Below, in pieces: positions 8,768 to 14,621 of a stretch of DNA of 14,621 nt (its first letter is position 1; each line of letters starts with the position of its first letter). The position numbers and the translations under genes were made by a program. The notes beneath the pieces are model-generated. The model made no database searches, had not been told where the DNA came from, and saw only the letters and a list, made by a program, of their open reading frames with translations. Origin of the DNA: Spirochaetota bacterium (lineage in GTDB: Bacteria > Spirochaetota > Leptospiria > Turneriellales > Turneriellaceae); assembly GCA_963205035.1 (NCBI GenBank), contig CAUJII010000245.1, positions 1 through 14,621 on the forward strand, written 5' to 3'.

Positions 8768-9522
8768 TTGTTCAAGAGTTGTTTATTTTTTTCGAGTAAC
8801 TCCTCAACCTTTGAAGATTTGCGGACCCTCTCAAGCGTTTCAATCTGGCGCTCTTTCTCGCGCGCTAAAATCTTATATTGCGCTTCTTTCATGGCTTCGA
8901 GTTTCTTGAAAAGCTCCATTTTCTTGCGAATAAAATCTTCCATCACAGACTTGACGAGCGCATTGCCGCCGCCTGTTAATTGCTCTCCCGGATTCACCTC
9001 GGTGGCGGCACCCGCGTTCGACGTCGAAGTCACGCTCACCACCCCAGTGTTCACAAAAACTCCGGGTGGGACATCGGCATCGGCCCCTTCATCGCCACCT
9101 GCGCTCATGATGAATTCTGTCCCACGTATGCCCGCGACCAGCGTCGGGGAGTTAATGGTGTAGCTAGAACCCGCATTCATTTTCTTCGCAAACTTTGTGT
9201 ATCCGCGACCGGAGGTGAGGTCGACTGTAATCTTGTCGTTGTTGTTCTCGGTGCTGAGTTCACTCAACACTACCGTGGAATAGGGCGACAAATGCAGCAC
9301 GGCAACCGGGCCAATTTGCACGTCGAGATTTCCTTTTTTCGTAAAAAGACGGTCGTTTCTATAGAAAATGGTCTTTACCTTCACGGGCAAGGTCTTGCCG
9401 TCGCGCTCGTAAAAGCACTCGCCCTTGACAGAGAGTGCGGCGGCCAGAAGCTCCTTTTCCTTTGCAAAAGCAAAGGAACCCAGGAAAGATGTAATAACTA
9501 TTACAAACCGTACTACACGCAT
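8764..9522 (-). CDS. Exported FecR-domain protein with C-terminal coiled coil
   Basis: 252 residues. ATG at 9522 was chosen because it begins a clean signal peptide (VIVITSFLGSFAFA, likely cleavage after residue 20) and has AGAGGG six bases upstream; a GTG at 9591 would add 23 residues and start inside the repeat array. Residues about 28-150 fit the FecR fold: SVKGECFYERDG, a run of short strands, then INSPTLVAGIRGTEF, the typical FecR signature. Residues about 190-250 are charged and helical (EKERQIETLERVRK), probably a coiled coil. FecR itself is an inner-membrane signal relay for an ECF sigma factor, but this protein lacks the cytoplasmic anti-sigma part and no sigma gene is nearby, so it more likely binds or scaffolds in the periplasm, as stand-alone FecR-domain proteins in spirochaetes are thought to. 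First gene of the FecR - M16 - transglutaminase-like cluster. Confidence 0.85.
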   Translation of the reverse strand: MRVVRFVIVITSFLGSFAFAKEKELLAAALSVKGECFYERDGKTLPVKVKTIFYRNDRLFTKKGNLDVQIGPVAVLHLSPYSTVVLSELSTENNNDKITVDLTSGRGYTKFAKKMNAGSSYTINSPTLVAGIRGTEFIMSAGGDEGADADVPPGVFVNTGVVSVTSTSNAGAATEVNPGEQLTGGGNALVKSVMEDFIRKKMELFKKLEAMKEAQYKILAREKERQIETLERVRKSSKVEELLEKNKQLLNK

Positions 9523-9587
9523 AATTACCCTCTTTATATAGACGTTCCACAGGGTGAAAAGGTAAAATTTTATTTGCGGTACGACCC
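9523..9587 (-). promoter_or_regulatory. Leader of the FecR cluster, with possible -10 and ribosome site
   Basis: On the minus strand the bases before the FecR ATG read TATATAAAGAGGG followed by six bases and ATG. AGAGGG is a good ribosome site. TATATA (or TATAAA) could be a -10 element, but it would leave a leader of only about ten bases, and no TTGACA-like -35 sits 16-18 bp upstream. An AAATAAAATTTT stretch further upstream is another weak -10 candidate. A promoter for the cluster in this 65-bp segment is likely from context but not proven. Confidence 0.3.
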
Positions 9588-9590
9588 GCA
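9564..9590 (-). terminator. Weak hairpin followed by an AT-rich stretch
   Basis: Read on the minus strand, TGCGG pairs with CCGCA around a six-base loop (9575-9590) and is followed by AATAAAATTTT. It could end transcripts coming from the lipoprotein pair after they cross the repeat array, just before the FecR gene. The stem is only five pairs and the T-run is short and displaced, so this is a tentative call. Confidence 0.2.
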
Positions 9591-9794
9591 CTAGCTATGG
9601 AATTCCGCAGCTACCCCACAAGACGCACTAGCTATGGAATTTCACAGCTAACCCACAGGGAGCAATAGCTATGGAAATTCACAGCTACCCCACAGGAAGC
9701 ACTAGCTATGGAATTTCACAGCTACCCCACAAGACGCAATAGCTATGGAATTCCGCAGCTAACCCACAGGACCGCACTAGCTATGGAATTCCGC
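9588..9794. repeat. Six tandem 37-bp units, each an imperfect 22-bp palindrome
   Basis: The core TAGCTATGGA recurs at 9592, 9629, 9666, 9703, 9740 and 9778: spacing 37, 37, 37, 37 and 38 bp. Units begin GCAC or GCAA; the last is cut off after CCGCA. Each full unit holds a 22-bp imperfect palindrome with arms TAGCT and AGCTA around a centre such as GGAATTCC, followed by a linker like CCCCACAAGAC. There are no unique spacers, so this is a minisatellite-like array and not CRISPR. It lies in the 312-bp gap between the lipoprotein pair and the FecR gene, where no reading frame looks real. Possible roles are an operator array, a string of RNA hairpins affecting the two flanking transcripts, or a protein-binding chromosomal repeat; the sequence does not decide. 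Confidence 0.95.
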
Positions 9795-9834
9795 ACCACT
9801 CACGCTCCGGCATTCTTGCCGCTGAAGAGAATGG

Positions 9835-10638
9835 CTACTGGAAATCGGTATCCACAAGCGTTGTTGAATTAGCCACCGAAATGGTCAAGACACCCGTCGC
9901 TTTGAGAGCCCCCGACTCACAAAAATATTTATACATATCTTCGGGCAAATAGTTAGTCGCGCCGTCGCCTGTGGTGTCGCCCGCGCCAGAACGCGTAAAT
10001 TTTGCGAGTGCTTGCGTTGTCGCAGTGAACGCCGTAACACCAATATCGGTGACATAGCAGATGTAAGAACCGCCGGGTGACGCGGGTAGCGTAAACGTAT
10101 GCCCACGAAATTGTGGCAAGTTCAGGTCTGTGACATTAACCGTCGTATCACCCGTCATCGTGACACTCATCTTTGCGCCATAAAGGTTATTGCCTGCGCT
10201 CGATTGAATCCATCCGTTTGCGCCGCAACCGGGGTTGATTGTCGTTACTGTGTCCCCCGCGTATTGGATTGCAAAGTAGAGTGTGTAAGAGCCGTTGTCG
10301 AGCTCTGCGGGGGCCGCCGTAGGGCAATTGGAACCATCGACGCCGTTCAGGACGAGAGTCGCCTTCCCTGTGCCGTCGGTTGCCGCAGGAGCACCGCTAT
10401 TGTATTGTGCCGCCATGAGAGCACCGTTTTGAAAAAGCAGAACGCTAAAATTCTGATTTTGGTAATTTGCTGAAGAGAGATCTAAATTTACCGTCAGCGT
10501 ATTTTGTGCTGCAACAGGCGGTGTCGGGGTCACATTGTTCACCGGAGCAAACACTTGCGAAGATTGAGTACACGCCATCAAAATGGCGCAACCCATAATA
10601 ACTACAACAACGGAAGCCAAGCCACTCTTCCGCGTCAC
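9835..10638 (-). CDS. Predicted lipoprotein of unknown function, 267 residues
   Basis: The N-terminus is a lipoprotein signal peptide: basic MTRK, a hydrophobic core and the lipobox LMAC with Cys23, so it should be lipidated and anchored in the inner or outer membrane. After a Pro/Thr-rich linker (about 33-44) the mature part is small-residue-rich and predicted beta-rich, with four further Cys (in SNCPT, PGCGA, YICYV and FCES) that could form disulfides. I recognise no catalytic motif or family. The GTG start at 10638 overlaps the stop of the larger lipoprotein (GTGA) and has GAGGAG six bases upstream, so the two are translationally coupled and presumably made together. Its signal-peptide region is closely similar at DNA level to that of its upstream neighbour. 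The gene is followed by the 37-bp repeat array. Confidence 0.8.
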   Translation of the reverse strand: MTRKSGLASVVVVIMGCAILMACTQSSQVFAPVNNVTPTPPVAAQNTLTVNLDLSSANYQNQNFSVLLFQNGALMAAQYNSGAPAATDGTGKATLVLNGVDGSNCPTAAPAELDNGSYTLYFAIQYAGDTVTTINPGCGANGWIQSSAGNNLYGAKMSVTMTGDTTVNVTDLNLPQFRGHTFTLPASPGGSYICYVTDIGVTAFTATTQALAKFTRSGAGDTTGDGATNYLPEDMYKYFCESGALKATGVLTISVANSTTLVDTDFQ

Positions 10639-13600
10639 GGCAGACTCCTCACACAGCGAATGTTTCCCTTAGGCGTGCCATGAGCATCTGGAATCACCGT
10701 TTCATAATCTCTTTGGAGAGTATCTGTAAAGCCAGTAAAGAAATTGAACACCCATGTTCGGTCATAATTCGGAAGACTCGTTCCGCCACCACTCTGCGCA
10801 TAACTCGTCGAGGAGATAAATTTTTCGGCCATGAGCTGAGGTGTTGGAAACACGGTTAGATCCATCGAAACGCCTGCAGTACCAAAAAGCGCACGGTTAG
10901 AGATACTCTTGAGTTCGTTGATGGTCGGCGCACGCCAGCGGAAGCGATCCGTGAGTGGGTTGAGAATTCCATACCCATCGTAGCGCACTCCATTCAGAGC
11001 GTCGCAATAATTGAGGGCACTATTCCAACCAAACTCATCGTTCGTATTGTCGCCATCCGCGCTGCACGTTGCGCTGTCGAACGTACCGGCGCGGCAGCGC
11101 TGCCAACGCAATTTATTGATGCTATCGTCGACGACGTTGCTCCCCGCATAAGTTATGTTTTGCGCCAGCACGGCATAAGCCGTACCAGCGACAAGGTTCG
11201 TTGTGAGGGTCGCCGTATAACCCGAAAGCGTCACACCGGTCACAGGTGCCAAAGACGCCGACGTGCAGTCCCAAGGCGACGCTGTGGGACTAATAATACA
11301 ATAATTGGCTGTGTTCGTGGCCTGCGCAGTGTCGGGCAGGGCATTGAACGTCACCTTTACCGTCGTGAGGTTCGGAACCTCGACTCGCTCGACATCAAAC
11401 GCGACCGTCGGTGCAATTATGTTCGCCGCAGTAACCGTCGGGCCATTGAAGAGAGCCACTTTTTGATTGAGATTTAGGACAGGATCGGTCACCAAGGTCC
11501 GTATGACGCTAAACATCCCAATCGAAATATCGTAGTCGACATCGGTGCTTGAGGTGAAATCGTATTGCAACTGTACGATGCGGTTCGGTGTTCCCGGCAC
11601 AAGAATGAAATCTGCCACACCATAAGTCGTCCACGCGACTGCAGGGCTGAGTAGTGTAAGGTAACCGTTTGTTACATCGTCGCCGACGGTGGTGCCCGAA
11701 GTATAGCTCGCCGGATTAACGATGTATGTATCCCCCCCTGAAGACAAGAGCTTTCCTGCCGTATAGAGCTGACCTGTCTGCCAAGGGATAGGATTCTTGT
11801 AAGACTTGGAGGGCTGCCAGGTGTTGAGTTTGATCAAGTGGCTAGCCAAGACATCTGCCGATACCGTCGTCGATGTGTGGTTGTCAAAAACCTTGTACAC
11901 GTCGGGCGCATCGTATAAGAACATGTTGGTCGTATACGCTTTTCCCGTTTGCCAAAGGTCACTCGTCGTTTGGACGTTCTGCACAAAAACTTTGTATGCC
12001 GTGTTCGCCCCCATCGCTGTTGCAAGCCCCAACTTGTAGTGCGTCGCGTCTATCGGAGTTGCCGTATTGATGCCGATGAGTGAAGCGCCAAAGACACTCG
12101 CGCTATCACTCATGATGCTGTAGTTACTCGTCAACCCTGCAAGGCTACCATTCGGAGTTCGGTTGAATTCGACGGTAAGCGACGAATCCCCCGATTGGAT
12201 GTCATAATTCGGCGTCGCAGAAACGACGTTGAAAGTTGCGTTTGAATCGGGCCCTGTGAACGCTGCTGCCTTGCCGACGAGTGCCGCGCCCGCACCTTCG
12301 ACTTTGGGAACAAGATTCTGAGGTTGCGGTAAAGCACCCGGGCCTGAGACGCAGCGCACTTTCTTCAAGTTGGTGGACGCACGCGATGTGTTGAGCATGC
12401 CCGAGTTTGAACCGACATGCCCCTTCTTGAATTCGACAAGGTATGCATTACTGCGCATGAATGTGCCGGAATTATTCATTGTAAAACCTGTCGCAGTCCA
12501 GTATGCGTCGACCATCGACGTGTTGGGGAAAGGCCCCTCATTATGGGTTGCATAATCGGTGCGTTGGTAACCGTGAATGGCCGGGGCTTGCGTGCCCGGC
12601 TCTGCAGCCGTATCTACCGTAAAAATGCGCGCCCCGAAGTCGACGAGAGTTTCGAGCTCGTAAATTGTCGGGAGTCTCCAATCTTTTCGACCGCCATAAC
12701 CTTGCCCGCTGTTCTTGGTGTTGAGCGCCGAACACGCGTTGACGGCGTCCCCCCATGTAAAGCTTGAGCCAGAATAATAGCATTTGTCGCCCGTGTGCTT
12801 GTATGGCTGTCCTTGGCTGCACGTTTTCCAGACAAGGGTAGTTACTTTATCGATAGAATACGGATAACACGAATCGTCGGGCTGCGCCAAATTGCAGTTC
12901 GCTGAAATCAAATTTTGCGGATGCGCAGAAAGAGGAAAACGGCGGCCGTTCGCAATACCCGCATTGCTTGAGCCATAAAAAGGAACTCCATAAGTCCCGT
13001 TCATCGGTTCAAAAAAACCATTTTGTCCTGCGGGGTAGTTGTACGTTCCAATTTTGGGGTCTCCAAATCCACCTTGCAAGCAACCCCCTTCTTTGAAACC
13101 GTTGGAGTAATAATAGCACGCTTCGTTGCCTGTTGTCACAACTTTATAGCGGCCCGGATTCCAGCCGACAGTGAATGTAATTTTCGAGTGCTCGGCTAAC
13201 GTCATATCGTCGAGGTTCTGCAGCGAGTTGACATCGAAATCAAAGCCAATAAGGTTGTTCTCTGGCCAATACACCCAGCCGAGTTTTAAGGTCAATGTAT
13301 CGTTGGCAAAAGCCGTCGACGACCAAACCCATGTATAACCCGAATTGGCTACGGTAATCCACGGATCGGAAAATGCTTGGTCAAAGGCATACGTCCGAAT
13401 GACAGGCGTCAAATCGGTGCGCATCGTCATGTCGAATTGCACTTTAATTTCGGTGCCGTTAGCACCCGTAACGGGAGAAAGATTTGCCCCCTGTGCGGGA
13501 GTTGTTACGAGTATCTTAGGGTGAACCTTCGCCCCGCGGCCTGAAATGCTATTTGCAGGCGGAGCGAACCGATCAAAACCCTGCTCACACGCCATTAAAA

Positions 13601-13646
13601 AGGCGCAACTCGTAATAACTACCCATGGGGACAATTTGCGTAACAT
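10635..13646 (-). CDS. Large lipoprotein with two DUF1566 (Lcl C-terminal-like) domains
   Basis: 1003-residue predicted surface or periplasmic lipoprotein. The signal peptide ends in LMAC with lipid-anchor Cys20. About 45-165 look like a bacterial Ig-like (SbsA/Big_5) domain (TTPAQGANLSPV onward). About 269-432 are a first DUF1566 domain: LVWKTC, WGDAVNAC, WRLPTIYELETLVD, YWTAT, KKVRCVSG. About 480-560 and 765-835 look like further Ig-like SbsA domains (SLTVEFNRTP, TTVKVTFNALPD). Between them, Trp565, Trp610 and Trp622 start short W-x-x-x-x-x-Y motifs (WQTGKAY, WQPSKSY, WQTGQLY) reminiscent of CBM5/12-type sugar-binding modules. About 839-1003 are a second DUF1566 domain (LRWQRC, WRAPTINELKSI, IRCVRSLP). 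DUF1566 is common in spirochaete and other Gram-negative exported proteins; its function is unknown, and adhesion or ligand binding is inference. AGGAAG lies ten bases before the ATG. Coupled to the smaller lipoprotein downstream. Confidence 0.88.
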   Translation of the reverse strand: MLRKLSPWVVITSCAFLMACEQGFDRFAPPANSISGRGAKVHPKILVTTPAQGANLSPVTGANGTEIKVQFDMTMRTDLTPVIRTYAFDQAFSDPWITVANSGYTWVWSSTAFANDTLTLKLGWVYWPENNLIGFDFDVNSLQNLDDMTLAEHSKITFTVGWNPGRYKVVTTGNEACYYYSNGFKEGGCLQGGFGDPKIGTYNYPAGQNGFFEPMNGTYGVPFYGSSNAGIANGRRFPLSAHPQNLISANCNLAQPDDSCYPYSIDKVTTLVWKTCSQGQPYKHTGDKCYYSGSSFTWGDAVNACSALNTKNSGQGYGGRKDWRLPTIYELETLVDFGARIFTVDTAAEPGTQAPAIHGYQRTDYATHNEGPFPNTSMVDAYWTATGFTMNNSGTFMRSNAYLVEFKKGHVGSNSGMLNTSRASTNLKKVRCVSGPGALPQPQNLVPKVEGAGAALVGKAAAFTGPDSNATFNVVSATPNYDIQSGDSSLTVEFNRTPNGSLAGLTSNYSIMSDSASVFGASLIGINTATPIDATHYKLGLATAMGANTAYKVFVQNVQTTSDLWQTGKAYTTNMFLYDAPDVYKVFDNHTSTTVSADVLASHLIKLNTWQPSKSYKNPIPWQTGQLYTAGKLLSSGGDTYIVNPASYTSGTTVGDDVTNGYLTLLSPAVAWTTYGVADFILVPGTPNRIVQLQYDFTSSTDVDYDISIGMFSVIRTLVTDPVLNLNQKVALFNGPTVTAANIIAPTVAFDVERVEVPNLTTVKVTFNALPDTAQATNTANYCIISPTASPWDCTSASLAPVTGVTLSGYTATLTTNLVAGTAYAVLAQNITYAGSNVVDDSINKLRWQRCRAGTFDSATCSADGDNTNDEFGWNSALNYCDALNGVRYDGYGILNPLTDRFRWRAPTINELKSISNRALFGTAGVSMDLTVFPTPQLMAEKFISSTSYAQSGGGTSLPNYDRTWVFNFFTGFTDTLQRDYETVIPDAHGTPKGNIRCVRSLP

Positions 13647-13775
13647 GAAATGATAACTTCCTGTATATTTATCGGATTCCGGAGGCGTCGCGGGCCAGAT
13701 TTATAGTAAACGATTGTGATTTTTCGCATGTGCGTCTTTTAGTTGACAGCATAGTTCAACACGATTTCGCACACT
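13647..13775. promoter_or_regulatory. Divergent intergenic region between two lipoprotein genes
   Basis: This 129-bp gap must hold promoters for both flanking, divergently read genes. On the minus strand, ACTATAAATC (around 13709-13718) offers a TATAAA-like -10 with no good -35. On the plus strand a perfect TTGACA lies at 13743-13748 but no -10-like hexamer stands 16-18 bp after it. I therefore cannot fix either promoter. No operator-like palindrome stands out. Confidence 0.35.
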
Positions 13776-14618
13776 ATGCGCTCCTTAATCAGAAACTTCC
13801 TCCTCATTGCGACGGCAATCTCGCTCACGTCCTGCGCGCTCCTCCAAGGGCGTTTCAGCGAATACACTCCGGACATTAGCCTCAAGTCGGTTAACCTTCG
13901 CGGTTTCGATTTTGACGGCGCCGACCTCGAGTACGTTTATACGATCCGCAACAAAGTCGGTTTTGGAATCACTTTTTCAAAGCTTGCGTTTCAAATTGCG
14001 CTGGACGGCAAGCGTATGGTGGATGTACAAAACGACAAGAATGTTGCAATCAAAGCGAACGCGACGACAGACTTCACCATTGTGCAGCGCGTGCGGTATG
14101 TCGAAACGGTCGAAGCTATTTTTGATTTGGCGAAAAAAGACTCTGTGAGCGCGCGCCTTACTGGAACAGTCGGCGTATATATTAACGAACTCATAGGGTC
14201 GGTCAACGTGCCCATAGAAGCCGAGAAAACAATTCCCGTTCCGAAGCTACCTCAGGTTGCGTTTGGTTCCTTCGACTTTGAAAACATGAATTTGTCGAAT
14301 GTCCTGAATCCCAAAGCGACATTCAACCTGCGCTTCAAAGTGCATAACTCCAACCCATTCGATATCAAGATACCTAAACTCGATTATGCGTTCACGGCAG
14401 CGGGCACAAACGTCGTTACAGGCGAGAAGAAAAACCAAACTCTCAAAAAGCAAAGCGAAGAGTCGTTGACGATTCCGGTAAGTCTCGCCGGCCGCGACAT
14501 CATCGACCTTGTGCCGAAGCTGCGCGACCTCAAGTCGACAGACTACCGATTCACGTCGGGTGTCGAGTTTGCCATCCTGGGGCAAACGGTGCGGCTGCCT
14601 TTTTACTACCCCAAATAA
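13776..14618 (+). CDS. Lipoprotein with two tandem LEA-type-2/WHy domains
   Basis: 280 residues, complete (TAA at 14616-14618). The first 20 residues are a lipoprotein signal peptide with lipobox LTSC (Cys20). Two related beta-sandwich domains follow, about 30-155 and 158-280. Each opens with a strand pattern (ISLKSVNLRGFDFDGADLEY; VAFGSFDFENMNLSNV), has an N-x-x-x-F/I-x-I-x-x-L stretch (NKVGFGITFSKLAF; NSNPFDIKIPKLDY) and ends in PIEAEKTIPVP or RLPFYYPK. This is the LEA14/WHy (water stress and hypersensitive response) fold, found in bacterial envelope lipoproteins; its role there is poorly known, with stress protection or lipid/protein binding suggested for the family. Oddity: no Shine-Dalgarno sequence precedes the ATG, and an in-frame TAG at 13752-13754 excludes an earlier start. 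It diverges from the large lipoprotein gene. Confidence 0.88.
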   Translation: MRSLIRNFLLIATAISLTSCALLQGRFSEYTPDISLKSVNLRGFDFDGADLEYVYTIRNKVGFGITFSKLAFQIALDGKRMVDVQNDKNVAIKANATTDFTIVQRVRYVETVEAIFDLAKKDSVSARLTGTVGVYINELIGSVNVPIEAEKTIPVPKLPQVAFGSFDFENMNLSNVLNPKATFNLRFKVHNSNPFDIKIPKLDYAFTAAGTNVVTGEKKNQTLKKQSEESLTIPVSLAGRDIIDLVPKLRDLKSTDYRFTSGVEFAILGQTVRLPFYYPK

Positions 14619-14621
14619 GCC

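Noticed and set aside
9545..9554. TTCCACAGGG as a seventh, decayed repeat unit
   Set aside because: It matches only part of the linker and is out of step with the 37-bp period.
8980..9594. Plus-strand reading frame of 204 codons across the FecR gene
   Set aside because: Antisense to a well-supported FecR gene; Arg/His-rich composition typical of a shadow frame.
9588..9794. CRISPR array
   Set aside because: The whole 37-bp unit is conserved, including the linker; there are no unique spacers and no cas genes.
9808..9821. Hairpin CGGCA-TTCT-TGCCG as terminator of the lipoprotein pair
   Set aside because: Five-pair stem with no T-run after it on the minus strand.

Overview
The window looks like chromosomal sequence from a Gram-negative-type bacterium with many exported proteins. 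The features are a lipoprotein-rich gene set with spirochaete-like lipoboxes (LMAC, LTSC), two DUF1566 domains, a FecR-domain protein with a coiled-coil tail, and a gluzincin protease fused to NHL repeats. The nearest fit from general knowledge is Spirochaetota, order Leptospirales (Leptospira/Turneriella-like). This is an inference from protein style only: there is no rRNA or other marker gene in the window.

Layout. Positions 2-4275 are on the plus strand: a 5'-truncated HExxH protease/NHL-propeller protein, then an unrecognised membrane-anchored protein. A hairpin in the 35-bp convergent gap separates them from a long minus-strand block (13646 down to 4311). Read in transcription order, that block holds a 1003-residue lipoprotein with two DUF1566 domains; a 267-residue lipoprotein coupled to it by a GTGA overlap; a 312-bp intergenic region with six tandem 37-bp units, each containing an imperfect 22-bp palindrome; a FecR-domain protein; an M16 peptidase homologue coupled to it by an ATGA overlap; a beta-propeller/transglutaminase-like protein starting 8 bp after the M16 gene; and a MATE transporter about 100 bp further on. 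A plus-strand lipoprotein with two LEA-type-2/WHy domains (13776-14618) diverges from the large lipoprotein gene.

How the genes may work together. Nearly everything is predicted to be exported or membrane-bound, so this is a cell-envelope region. The tight FecR - M16 - transglutaminase-like cluster is the most unusual part. The M16 protein lacks the HxxEH zinc site but keeps the Arg/Tyr pair of non-catalytic M16 subunits. The transglutaminase-like protein appears to have lost Cys, His and Asp of the triad. Two apparent pseudoenzymes with a FecR-domain protein suggest a periplasmic binding or scaffold system rather than an enzymatic one; that is inference. The palindrome array lies directly upstream of this cluster and downstream of the lipoprotein pair, and no coding feature explains it.

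No tRNA, rRNA, insertion sequence, CRISPR array or phage gene was seen.
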